A DNA stretch of 64,000 nt, taken from NCBI GenBank assembly GCA_047495785.1, contig JBLDXI010000105.1:62001-126000 (forward strand), written 5' to 3'. The DNA is from Lepidodermella squamata. Its lineage: Eukaryota > Gastrotricha. Below, piece after piece: positions 34,630-46,049 of the stretch; positions within the stretch are counted from its first letter, which is position 1, and each line of letters opens with the position of its first letter. Under the pieces are notes generated by a model. The model had not been told where the DNA came from and searched no databases. It worked only from the letters and a program-made list of their open reading frames with translations. A program made the position numbers and the translations under genes.

Positions 34630-37620
34630 ATGTCATCGTTTGAAGCCACATCAGATGGGCTATCATTTTCTTCTCAGGAAATAAAGCTGCCCCAATGCCG
34701 GTGCAAAGTTTGTGGTCTCGTGGCGAGGAAACGTCCCAGCTACCAGCCGCGAGCCTGTGCCGCTTGTGAAAAGTTTTTCAGGCGGACTGTCGAGCATTGG
34801 CAATCACTGGAATGCAACCACACTTACGTGAGTGCTGGCGAGCCTCCAACCTCGAGGGACATGCGGCGCAGCATGTGCAAGAAATGCCGATTCGAAAGAT
34901 GCATTCGGGTTGGCATGAAAAGTAAGTTCATATCTACAAATAATGACAATTTTCAGCAAATCGCAGCCAATTTTTCTATAAAAGGTTTAAGAAGTGCTAA
35001 ATTGTCAATTAAAAAGGCCACAAATGACCACAAATGAAATGATTTATATTACGTCCTCCAGTGGAATTAAAAAAGTACAACAAAAGTACCAAATTCCAAA
35101 ATACCCGTGCGGGTTTTGGGGACGGCGACGGGCGATCAGCTTGAGTCCGAGAGATCAGTCGCGAACAGTCTGCTTTTATTATAAAATTCATAATTTTCTA
35201 TAGTTAGGCAAGCCATCTGCTATTCATCTCGATTTCTGGCTGTGATTTCAGCTAATTCCCAATCAGCTATTATTTTGATTTTGGTGCGTCGCAAGTTTAA
35301 GGTCGATTTCCTGGGCCTTCCCCGTTTTTTCGGTTCATTTGGATTTTGTAGCCTTATGATGCGGTGCTCTACAATACCGATTTTTATCAAACTTCGTCCA
35401 ACACAATTTACCCACCTGGTTGGCGGTCTTCCCCGTGGGAAGAACCAGCTTGGGTCGACCGCTTTCCAGTAATAAATTTTGCTCACAAGACTTTCAGTGT
35501 CATATTCGTCCTGACGGATAATATGTCCTAAGTATTTCAACCTAAAAATTAAAAAGGGCTCAGGAAAAAGGGAGCAAAGTAGGGAATCAGGACTATTATT
35601 TATTAAGAGAAATTCGATAAAGGTCCCTCCTTTGATCTTTGGATGGAACAGTAATGAGACTTATCAGGACGCCGGAGCTTTATAGAATAGCGTAGTATTG
35701 AATAGTCCAGTAAGTGTCGCAGATATTTAATAAGGAGGATTCAAGCATGATTCGAACCCCTGCGTCCTGGTTCGTCTCATGCTTAGAATCGAAATACCGG
35801 GAATGCTTTTGACGCAGACATTTGTGGCTGCTGAACGCAAAACGGTTTGTTTGTTCATTCCCCTTTCAGTGAAGAGGAAGAACTGCCAACTTTTGGACCT
35901 ACATTTCTTCAATGACTCACTTTCATGAATGATGAATGGTTTCATTCAATCGATAGTTAGGAATTTCAATGACACTCATGGAAATGAAATAGGTTGCAAT
36001 TTAGCTTATCACTTAGCGCATCAAATACTTACCCCCTCACTATTCGCTATGTCCTAGCTGTACTCCTAATTGTTCATGCTCAAGGTAAATTCCTGAGGCA
36101 TCCTGCGAACAAAGACGTACCACAACTGGCGATAGATGTTTGCCCCTCGTCATCGGCTGGTTCGATTGTGGAAAAAACGCTGGCAAAAGCAATTGACGTC
36201 CAGCTGCTGCTTCACGGCCTAGATCAAGTATTTTGAACGACAGTCTTCATTTGATGCCTTTAGACATATATTTGTGTTAACAGCTGCCATTGAGGAAAAC
36301 TTATGTTAATGATAACTTTTGCGACTCAGCAGTCATTAAGAAGCTACTTTTCGACCACATCATGGATTTTTTACGGCTCGGTCGAATTATTAGCCAGCAA
36401 ATGCGAGGTAAGGTTTCAAAATCATGAAAAATGCCGCTTTTAAATGTGAACTTTTCAGATTGTTTCAAGCTGACCGAATCTGATGTGCATTTCCTTGGTG
36501 CTCGCAATTGGAAGAGCATTGCAGCGGCCTACTCCTCCCTACCAAGCATTAGTGGCTGTCTTCTAGCCAACCCCAGTCTTCTGCCCAGTTTCTTCCGCAA
36601 TTACCCGGAAGCTTTAGTAATATTATTTGCTGACAAATGCTTTATAAATGTGACGTGTGCCAAGGGCGTATGACGTAGATAGGGCGTCACGTGGAGAGGT
36701 TTTCGGACACGAAAACTGAAGTCAGACCATCTCATATTATCTGAAATCATCGTCAACACTTCAACTGCCAAAAATAGACTGCGAGGTCCGATATTTGGAT
36801 CCAAATCCTGAATCCTCAAAAGTCGTTTTTCGGGTCAACAATGCGTCGTAGAGCAAATTACCTTGCGGCAAAGTGTAGGCCATGACCCGGTAGTTGTTTT
36901 GACTCCGAATTTGGGACAAGAGAGTTTGAGGAACGCGCAGAAAACTAACTTGTTGATCATCGAGTAAACTGTAAGATGTTGTATAGACTTAACTGTATTC
37001 GTTATTCCTTTTAAATTTACCAAACGAACGTAGGTGGGAAAGGGCTCCATCAAGAAAAGTGCCCAAGGGCACTGAAAAGCTTGAAACGGCGCCAGAGGAG
37101 ATGCATTCCGCCAGTATATTTACTATCTAGCTTACTTCTGGTAGATTCTGGTAGATTCTCTATGCAATTTGTAAACAGTAAACATATAACACTTCTTATT
37201 ATATCAGCCAGCTAAAGCTGCTGAAAACAAGCTATCAGCTGCCATGAGTGGATGGAACCCTAGCCTGGTCGAAATAGCTCTGCTCACTTGCCGGTTGTTT
37301 CTTCGAGGTATTATAATTGCCCAGCTAGACAATGGCAGATTACTCATTTGCGATTTGCAGGTGCAGACAATTTTGAAGACTTGCCTAGCATACGAGCCGC
37401 ACAGAAGCGCGTCGAAATAGCTTTTGCTATTACATGCGGCAAGCTACATGGCTCCAGAGCCCCGAACGTTATGCGGAATGTTTCCGCCGTTGAACGTCTC
37501 GTCGACCTGGCATCTCGAGTTCTTAGTGATTGTGGCACCGCGATGTCGAAACGACTCGAAGCCACGTCCGGCTCTGAAGAGTTAGCTCTAAGCATCAGGT
37601 TTACCGTCGAAGGTGAATGA
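34630..37620 (+). CDS. Divergent nuclear hormone receptor NR-H
   Basis: Six exons (34630-34921, 36085-36227, 36284-36407, 36459-36616, 37208-37307, 37361-37620) give 358 aa, the longest copy, due to a longer N-terminus. DNA-binding domain: CRCKVC, 14 residues, CAACEKFFRR, second finger CNH to SMCKKCRFERC. Exon 4 has LTESDVHFLGARNWKS and AYSSLP. The start ATG at 34630 matches the MSSFEA/MTTFEA starts of NR-B and NR-F; the longer open frame to 34558 is not used. Intron 1 is 1,163 nt and holds a reversed fragment of a non-LTR retrotransposon. AATAAA is at 37714-37719. It is the only plus-strand group member without an adjacent convergent partner; NR-I follows in tandem. Confidence 0.9.
35220..35540 (-). 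mobile_element. Non-LTR retrotransposon 3' fragment inside NR-H intron 1
   Basis: The minus frame reads MKYLGHIIRQD, then RGRPPTRWVNCVGRSL and KKRGRPRKS. This is the end of a reverse transcriptase of the RTE/Jockey type (xxLGHxxR ... GRPxxxW). Only about 100 codons are present, so it is a dead 5'-truncated piece, opposite in direction to the host gene. Sequence near 35727-35800 belongs to another dispersed repeat. Confidence 0.75.
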
Positions 37621-38854
37621 TATGAAGATGAAATGCGTGTGATTTCAAGAAGAAAAACAACCTGGTAGCTTTCTGGCAGCTTGCCATTCGCATTTTTCAG
37701 TGAATCTTGAATTAATAAAAATGCATTGAAATGTGGGCATTTTGAAACTTGACTTTTGGGGTGTTATGGACCGATCCACGTTGCTGTCACACTTTTCACT
37801 GAAATCAAAACTGTGGCGAGGCTACCAAAAGTATATATTTTCCTAAAGCTCAGGACTCAGAGCTATCCAAAAATAAAAAGAGCTTGGTTCATATCGCCCA
37901 TTTAACATGTTCTCTCATGAAGATCTCTTTATAACTAAATCAAGTACGGAGAATTGAAAAATCAATATTAGAAGCTTCCAGCTATTACGGCCAGAGATCG
38001 AGAGAGTTCACCAAGATGACCTAAGATTACTCCTGAGGGGGTCCTAAGGCGTCGGAAGGGCAAACAGTCAATTTTTCTGACATATTTTCTTTTCAACGTT
38101 TTCTAGGTAAGTCGACCAGGCTGAATCCAGCGCAATTTACAGAATTTGTTCCAGCATTCATAGTTTTTCATCTACAACATAGAGAACGCTAGGGCGACGC
38201 CGCGGCGCGCTCGTTGCCCAACGAACGAACAAAAAACCCGTTGCTAATGTAAACAAAATATTTTTCAAAATTCTAATTTCTCTAATATTTTAATATTTTA
38301 ATTTGTATTTAAATAAAAAATTAATTCACTGCGAAAACCAGAAGGAACGACGCGAAATTTGAATTTCTCGTCGTTTCCGTTCGCGGCCGTTTTACTCCGG
38401 GAATTCCAAATGTGCCTTTCGACAAGACGCATACGCTGTATTCATTGTATTTCAGCTAAACTACGAGCACTAAATTGTTTCATCCCGGAGTCATAGCATG
38501 TTGTGCATGGTCGCACGTTGTCCTTCGTTATCCAGCTTTAAGTTTAGGTGCATCGCATGCCGTATCTTATTGCCGTCTTGAACAGTTAACTAATGGGAGA
38601 ACATGACCGTCCCATACGCCATACGCAATTATAGCTGCGGACCTCAGTGCATAAAGCAATCAAATATTGTTAGTGAATAGTTCATCTGTAAAATCTGCGT
38701 TAAGTTATGGACGGCGCAGGACACAGGACACAGATCGATATTATAGGACATGCGCTGCTGTATCTAGTCTCATAATCATATTACTGAAATTCTGAGATTT
38801 TGTTTTTCTGAAACATCAAATAGCTCACGATCAACGCAGTAACAGGCTTTTGTT
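37621..38854. other. Intergenic DNA between NR-H and nested MITEs
   Basis: No gene. A short GC-rich patch lies at 38190-38220. 38590-38854 is the second copy of the segment at 32820-33060. Confidence 0.45.
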
Positions 38855-39330
38855 ATTAGAGAAAAAAATGACTAGAGTAAGCAGTAAGCCTCTCTTTTCT
38901 CAAAACGGATACCGTAATTTTCAGTATAAGGGCCGCACCTGAATAATCGCCGCAAAATCACCCTTAATACTAACTTTGGATGTTAATAAGGGCCGTACTA
39001 GTTTAATCACCGCACGGTTCAAGCGATTAGTTCTCAGTGACCTTAATAAGCCGTCCGCTGACGCCCTTCATAGACTCCAGAAACCCTCTCGAGTACGCTA
39101 ACAGATTAAAATCCTCTTAGACCTTAGGTGAGTCTGAAAGTGACCAAATATCGCGTGATCCCTATTTAATGCATACGCCTATAAAATCGAATAATTGGGA
39201 GAAATAAGGGCCGCTCCCGATTTATCGCCGCAATTTTGACTGATTTCTCGAAAAACAGGAAAATTACTCGCCGCGGCCTTTATACTGAAAATTATCTCCG
39301 TTTTAAACTGTGCGCTTTAAACTGTGGTGC
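38855..39330. mobile_element. hAT-like MITE relic carrying a nested insertion
   Basis: The left end TTAGAGAAAAAAATGACTAG resembles the TIR of the MITE at 47824 (TAGAGAAAAAAATGACCAG). CTCAAAACGGATA before the insert and TCTCCGTTTT after it together match the CTCAAAACGTATATCTCCG segment of that element. The outer right end is lost. Confidence 0.6.
38912..39292. mobile_element. Nested TA-flanked MITE
   Basis: Begins CCGTAATTTTCAGTATAAGG and ends with the complement of ATTTTCAGTATAAAGGCCGC. TA stands at 38910-38911 and 39293-39294. Internal ATAAGGGCCG units repeat at about 38927 and 38990, with a similar AAATAAGGGCCG near 39204. The outermost CGG of the right end is missing, so the copy is slightly decayed. 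It belongs with the other CCG-ended TA-flanked elements. Confidence 0.6.
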
Positions 39331-39344
39331 GCTTTAAACTGTCA

Positions 39345-39571
39345 AGAAATGGATGAAATATCGCGAATGTGAAACCACTTTCCCTTTCTAAAGCAAATTT
39401 CCATCAAAAAGAGGAAATATATATCTTAGTTCTGCGGTATCATGTTTTTCGATTGCATCCCCGAGGGTAAATCAAAATCAATCAAATCAAAATGCTTTTC
39501 CCCCATATTCTATTATTTCATATCTAAATCAGTGAAAATAGGGTCTAATTCAAATCAAATCCAAAGCACTG
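39345..39571. mobile_element. hAT-like MITE, GATTT family, 5'-truncated copy 3
   Basis: Aligns with 4815-5043 of copy 1: the ATCAAAAAG, TTTTCGATTGCATC and TCAATCAAATCAAAATGCTT blocks, ending CCAAAGCACTG. The left half is absent, probably broken by the neighbouring insertion. Confidence 0.75.
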
Positions 39572-39679
39572 AATTGAAGTCATAATTTACTTACAATAAA
39601 AGGCAAATAAACATTTCGCTAATCTAGGAATTAATAATCTTTACTCTGAACTTGATTCAGAAAGTTTTTAGAATTTTAA

Positions 39680-41209
39680 ATGAAATCTTTTAGGGCTGAT
39701 GATGGAGATGACGTGGCCGCGTTTTTCCCTCGCGAAGTCAAGCCGATTCAGTGCCGGTGCAAAGTTTGCGGTCTTGAAGCAAAGAAACGTCCGAGTTACC
39801 AGCCGCGAGCCTGTGCTGCTTGCGAGAAGTTCTTCAGGCGAAGCGTCGAGCATTGGCAATCACTGGAGTGCAACCATACCTCCGCTAATGCAGGCGAGCC
39901 ACCGACTAGCAGGGACATGCGACGTAGCATGTGCAAGAAATGCCGATTTGACAGATGCATTCGGGTTGGCATGAGAAGTGAGTTCACACTAGGCCCATTA
40001 GGGCCAAGTCAACAAGATCAATGAACCGTGGCATGAACTTTTCTAGTTAGCAAGGTCCCAAATTTGAAGAGCCAAACTTAGGAACAGCAGAGAGCTGTGA
40101 GCATAAGCATTTATTCCACTTGGAAATAGGCTTGATAGGTGTATTTGATATAATCCTAACTCAACTGTCTTCGAGCTAGTTTCCTGTTTTCTAATAAATG
40201 TTCACACTCAAGGTAAATTCTTGGTGCATCCATCGAAAGAAACACCGAAACTGGAGATAGATATGGACCCATCGTCTTCAGCAGCTTCGATGGTAGAAGA
40301 TACGCTGCAGAGAGCAATCGACGTTCAACTGCTGATTCACGGCCTAGATCACGTATTTTGAACGCTAATCGCAATTAGGAGCATTCAAGTACCATATATA
40401 TTCTATTTGATAGCTACCATTGAGGAAAACCTATGTTAACGATAGCTTCTGCGACCCTGAGGTCATTAAAAAGCTTGTTTTCAACCACATTGTCGATTAT
40501 AGACGACTCGGCGGAATTATTTGCCACCAAATGCAAGGTAATGATTCAAAGCCGTGAACGTGAATCTATTTTAAAACCGGATTTTTTAGAACGTTTCAAG
40601 CTGACCGAATCTGATGTGCAATCTCTGGGGATGCGCAACTGGAAGAACATTGTACTGGCCCATTCAGCTCTACCGAGCAACAGTGGCTGTCTTTCAGCTA
40701 ATTCAAGTCTTCTGCCCAGTTTCTTTTTCAATTACCCGGAAACCTTAGTACTATTAGTAGTTACTCGAAATTTTTCATGAAAAGTTAATGCTTACTTTTC
40801 AGCCGGCCAGAGCTGCCGAAGGCAAAGTATCAGCCGCAATGAATGAATGGAACCCGAGCCTCATCGAAACAGCTCTTTTCACTTGCCGCCTGTTTCTTCG
40901 AGGTATGAGAATTGCCAGAGCAAATTTGAAATAACAACTTCAGTGCGATTCGCAGGTGCCGGCAATTGTGCAGCGAGGAAGCGTGTCGAAATAGCTTTTG
41001 CCACCATGTGCTACAAGCTGCACGGCTCCAGAGCGGCGAAAGTCATGTGCGACGTTTCCACTATAGAAAGTCTGGTCGACATGGAATCGCGAGTTCTCAA
41101 TGATTGCGGTGTTGCGGTTATGAAAAGACTCGAAGCTTCGTCCGAGTCTGAAGAATTGGCTCTTAGCATCAGGTCAACCCTTGAAAGTGAACATTATGAA
41201 ATCAAGTAA
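39680..41209 (+). CDS. Divergent nuclear hormone receptor NR-I
   Basis: Six exons (39680-39977, 40213-40352, 40414-40537, 40590-40747, 40803-40902, 40956-41209) give 357 aa. DNA-binding domain: CRCKVC, 14 residues, CAACEKFFRR, CNH to SMCKKCRFDRC. The N-terminus is acidic (RADDGDD). Exon 4 reads LTESDVQSLGMRNWKN, then HSALP. Introns 2 to 5 are only 52-61 nt, making this the most compact plus-strand copy. NR-H is its nearest neighbour in sequence and place, consistent with tandem duplication. It converges on NR-J; the 933-bp spacer has been enlarged by a 507-bp GC-rich MITE. Confidence 0.9.
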
Positions 41210-41334
41210 TTGTGACTCGATAAAAAATGTTTTCCTCATTGTGTATTTTATATTTCAGGCTGCTATAAAAAGTAGCATAATGGCTGCAAGCCAACATTTT
41301 GACGCCCTGTTTAAACGCTAATTTTACATCACAT

Positions 41335-41841
41335 TGTTAGGGCCCGAGCCCGAATTCGGCCCGTACGCGCTTCGGCCGGCCTGTACGCCGACGGGTAACA
41401 TTGATTTGCCGCAACGCGTTCGGCCGGTATAAAACATGCCCGTTTGCGACGTGTACTGTGAATTTAACAAATTCGAGTGAATCGGCCAGGGTGGCAGCCC
41501 GAGCACGCCGGAGAACAATGGGAACCATAGTGCCGCTTTTGTTCAGAGCCGTACTCGGGCCGCCGGGCTTGGGTCATCCTACAACCACGCCCACCCCGGC
41601 AATTTTACAAAGTCCCAGCCCGAGCCCGACGGCCCGATCCCAGAGGCCAGTGCGCGAAGTACGGGGGGAATGAGGGGTGTCGTACCCCCCAGTTCGCAAG
41701 GCCAAAAAGGAAAATCCCCCAAACAACCCTTTGGGCTCAAAAATACCCCCACCTGGCGCATTTCAGACCAACCCGAGCGCGGAGTGTTAAAGTGCAGTTA
41801 CACGACCGCGTTCGGGCCGAATTCGGGCTCGGGCCCCAACA
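41335..41841. mobile_element. GC-rich MITE in the NR-I/NR-J spacer
   Basis: Inverted ends carry a perfect GGGCCCGAGCCCGAATTCGG match continuing to GGCCCG, each preceded by TGTT. A possible 4-bp target duplication, ACAT, is at 41331-41334 and 41842-41845. The GC content stands out sharply from the AT-rich surroundings. Within it, 41640-41750 resembles the GGGTATTTTCAGCCC repeat family. Its open frames have no domain. Confidence 0.75.
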
Positions 41842-42142
41842 ACATTACCCCTAATACAACAATCAAAAGCTGTTACTCGGTTTTGGAGAACTAATTGCTG
41901 ACAATCTAGTCCGGTCAGCTTGTTGAACGATCTAGCTATCGAGATTGGATTCTCAGCAAGTAGTTAAGAAACCAACGACTTCTTTTATTTGGAATGCAAA
42001 ATAATAAAATTATTGACAGATATTATTTGTCCAGACGGCTTTTCTGGACATTACCCGTTGCAAAAAGACGTCTCAGACCCCTCGCTTATATTCAGTCTGG
42101 ACAGTTATTTTGGAAATTAATTAAATATCAGGTAGCACGGTA

Positions 42143-43460
42143 TCAAGTGTTGAACGTAAGTTTGACGACGACGCGATCATTTTCGCTTATTTCGCCCAAC
42201 CGCCGCCTCTCCGAAACGGCGGCTCCACTCTGGTCGAGTAAGTTCGATTCTACGGCGAGCAGCCGCTCGATAGTTTTCACCTGCGTCACCGACTGGTCAG
42301 GATTCTCCCTGAATCGCCGTGAGCATATCAGAGAAAACGCTGTATCAACTCGCCGCTTTAGATAACGAGACTGCAGGCTGTATGTCTCATCATCTACGAC
42401 TTCAAAATAAGGAACAAACTTAAGATTGCTGAGACTGTTATTTTAATACAGTTGGAAACTTACTTCTCAGGAAGATTCGAAGCATCAAAACCGCTATTTC
42501 AGGTAGTGTAGGGTTCCATTTACTGATTTCAAAGGAAACTTCATCCTCAGCTTCAGCAGCGCACTGAAATAAGTATATTTCTAGATAGTATAGGGAAATA
42601 AAAAAGGAAAACTGACCCGCATCTCCGGATTGAGGTTCAGGAAATGCGCCAAATTATCAGGCCCTACTAAAACACTGCCTGTAGTCGACGGCAGAGCTGA
42701 ATAGGCCAAGGTTATCGGCTTCCAGCCTCCACGCATCATTGCAGCGACTTCTCTTTCTGGTATCTGAAATGAATCTAAGGGACACGGGGTTTAATTGCCA
42801 GGAATCGAAAGAAAACATACCTTTCAGGAAAGACGTGAATTCAAGCCCAATACGCAAAATTTCGCTGATATTTTGCATTAAAATTCGCGAGAACGTATGT
42901 GGGTTGTACATATCTTCAACGCTGATGTTCTTCCTCAACGGGAGCTACAAATTAGGATAAAAAGCTCTGTCACAATGAAAACCCCGAGGCTCACAAATTC
43001 AAGCTGGTGAAGATGAGTTTGCGCCGTTATTGCCAATCGAATGATGTTCTCAACGTCCTCTCCGTTGTAAACAGTTGGGTTGTCTATCAGCGAGCAGTCA
43101 CTGCTCGAGACTGAATCCAGAGATTGGTTCTCAGATTCCATCGAATGGCGTGCCATATATTTGCCTAAAATCAGAATAAAATAGTTTAAGAAGTTCTCTT
43201 TTGCGCGATTACTCACTTTTCATGCCTGCGCGAACGCATGCATCGAATCGGCATTTCGAACAATCATACTTGTGCAACTTCGGCTTCGATTTTGCCGTTG
43301 CAGCAGCGTCATGGTTGCATCTCAGCCGCTGCCAGTTCTCACAGTTGCGGCGGAAAAATTTCTGGCAAGCCGCACAGGTTCGGGGTTGAAAAGTAGGGCG
43401 GGGAGACACAGCGCAGTCGCACACTTTGCACTTTGCAGAGGACGACACTGAGGATTTCAT
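42143..43460 (-). CDS. Divergent nuclear hormone receptor NR-J
   Basis: Six exons in transcript order: 43460-43217, 43164-42995, 42944-42821, 42774-42617, 42563-42464, 42399-42143; 350 aa. DNA-binding domain: CKVC, 14 residues, CAACQKFFRR, second finger CNH to DCSKCRFDAC with the shortest CNH-to-Cys spacing of the CNH copies (18 residues). Exon 2 contains NPTVYNGEDVENIIRLAI, shared almost exactly with NR-K but not with the others, and exon 4 reads IPEREVAAMMRGGWKP, AYSALP, so J and K form a pair. The exon 6 acceptor at 42400-42401 is chosen because it alone keeps frame and aligns VDDE with the FDDR of NR-K. TTTATT at 41984-41989 gives the minus-strand AATAAA. Confidence 0.88.
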
Positions 43461-43596
43461 CTCTTAAAAAATGAAGCGATGCTAGGATATGAGGGCAGAT
43501 GGACTTGATGAATGGCGGCTTTATAGAACATAAAATACTTGGCTAGAAATACGAGGTGTGTGTACGTGCTGCATTCATCAAGTATTTTGTAAGCTT

Positions 43597-43603
43597 AATC
43601 GAT
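43597..43603 (-). promoter_or_regulatory. ATCGATTA promoter element candidate, NR-J
   Basis: Minus strand AAAATCGATTAAGC, about 137 bp upstream of the NR-J start. Same spacing class as NR-E and the pseudogene copy. Confidence 0.45.
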
Positions 43604-46049
43604 TTTGACAGATTATTCATTAATGCTTTGCGACTAGGTACGAAAACGCTGCAGGCTAAATGACAGTTTGCTGCGTTTTTTACACGCTAGAAACACGAGA
43701 GTTTGATCAATATCGATTGCGGACATTGGACGTCGGACGTTGAGGGCGTCAGGAGCATGTAGTGATTCTTTTTTATTTTAGTTGATGTACGTCGAAGTGA
43801 GATGGGAGAATGATAAACCTTAATTGGCAATGTCGCCATTTCAGAAAATTGCAGAGTTCCGAGGGAAGTTGGAAGACATCCCCTTGGCACTCAAGAATTT
43901 GAAAGCTACAAATGCTCGATTTACCCCTCCCCCTCCACTCTGAGAAAAGTATCGAGTCGTATCTCTGATGAAAAACATTTTTTACCTCTATACAGCTGTT
44001 TAAAATAAGCAACTGGAACTACTTTGGGAGGTTTATGAAGCCTCATTTAGAGGGAAGTTTGTTTGGGAAATCAAACTATTAAAATTTATATTGTAGTACG
44101 GCCATCAATGCACGTATAGAGCACGTGCCAATATACGCACTAGTTCATTCATTAAATTCTGCGTAAAAAAAAGAGGATTTCTACAGCCTGATTTCACGAC
44201 GCTGATCATTTCCTTATATGTATTGATCATGTATTGATTCAATATTTCGCATAGCTAGGAGTAATTGAAGGAGACCTCCTACACGGAGTGTGCTAGAGTT
44301 TCTCCGCATTTCATGTTCTTCAGGTATCAAGAAGAAGGCCCATATATTTATTTTATTGCATTCAGTTATCTCGCTTCGGCGGATCAATTTTTGAAACAAT
44401 CAGCAACAAAGGGGTTTGCACATATCGAAAACATGAGGCAGTGGTCATCTAAAGTGAAACTGTGAAGCGAGGAAATGTATGCCAAGTAAAGCGATGGCTG
44501 TTTGAAGCCTGGACCCATGTGATGAACTTGAGGCGTTGCAGTAGGACCGCGAGCAGCAATATGTGCGAATCGTGAAGCCGCCGCTGTAAGATATCGCCAC
44601 TTCCTTCTCCTCGCAATTCACTGCACAGTTGTAAGCCTTTGTCACCAGGCCGCTCAAAGCGATTCGAGATTCCATTTTCTAAGATAACGATATGATATGT
44701 TAGCTGTTAGCCTTTAATTTGATTCGGATTGATTCGGGGTCAGCGTCATTCGACATTAAATTTTCGGCTTTGCGGCTCGACCATGCTTCGGATCTATACG
44801 AATAGTAAGCTAAACGATTTCCCGTCATTCAAAGTTTTTTTCTTTAGATGCTTATGAAATTTGAGCGGATGCTGTAACTTTGAAAAATTGAAAATTTAGC
44901 GGATTTGACGAAAATCGCCACGTGGACTAGGCGTACTACGGTCTGAAAATTGGGAGCTAAAAATACCCGAAAGTTTACACCCTATGTACACCCTAAGTTT
45001 ACACACAAAATTGAAAATATGTAATGTCCAGCGTAATATGTAATTAATGGGATAATTATTCAGCGTAATTCACGAAATTAACGAAATCACTTGAACCAAA
45101 TCAGCGCTTCGTCCTTACCGAACAATATCCCGTAGTAGTGCATGTTGTCTGAATGTATCCTGGTTCGCCGGTGCCAACATAACACGAGATAGTCGAATAA
45201 GTTGCTAATTTCAGAGTTAAAATGATTTCATATGAGTGACACAAACCTCAAAACTTACAAGCGACGTTAAAAGTTATCGAAGTCCACAATATCCGATAGA
45301 CTAACATCGATATGTTTGATTTCCTAAACGATAACCTGAAATGAAGAATATTCCAAGTAATCAAGAAAATCACTGTTTACTCGAGGCTAGCGATCGTCAT
45401 TCAACAACTCAATTCTTCCCAGCTCAAATTTACTTGGGTAACACAAGAGCTAATTTATCAATCATGCAAAATGTGGTAGTAGCAGAGCCGCATGCAGTAA
45501 CGTTAGTAAATTCGTTCCGCATTACCTGGTGGGGCTTCATCAACAACGCTTTTATTGCCAAATACTACTGCATTCGTCGTTTTAAACCAATAAATTTGGC
45601 TTAGCCTTTTCTCTGCATGCTGTAGGAAAGAATTTCCGGCTCTGAAAGTTCGCTCAAGTGCCGCCGGCGGAAACACTCGAATATAACCGCAGAATTAGTT
45701 ATTTTTCTCGCTGTGATTATTTCACTCACCACTGCTATACTGAGCCGTTTACGAAGAACACGCTATAGAAAATAATGCATTCATTTATTACGCGCGTGCT
45801 GATCAGCATCGAATAGCGTGATTGACATGACAAGACGCGACAAGACTAAGCGATTTTTATTAAATTGCTCATTAAATTGCCAGGCGTGAAGAGTGGGCCA
45901 AAATGAACATTCAAGTTTCAGTTTCACCAATCAAACGAAAAAACACAGTCTTGCGAACTCAAAATGATTGTAAGATAGAAAAGACATTATGATTCACCGA
46001 AATCGAGCCATTATTCTGTTAAATAATCTTCAGCAAACAATTTGAACGT
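43604..46049. other. Intergenic DNA between NR-J and the mosaic-protein gene
   Basis: No gene recognised. Open frames at 43687-44012, 44265-44465 and 45341-45604 have no domain and no splice partners. A short match to the GGGTATTTTCAGCCC repeat (inverted) lies at 44952-44969. Confidence 0.45.

Noticed and set aside
35727-35945. GGTTCGAATC-like B-box suggesting a tRNA gene
   Set aside because: No A-box at the right distance and no cloverleaf; the sequence also occurs at 21.1 kb and 33.4 kb as part of a dispersed repeat.
45341-45604. 87-aa open frame between NR-J and the mosaic gene
   Set aside because: No domain, no promoter or splice context, and a length expected by chance in 64 kb.
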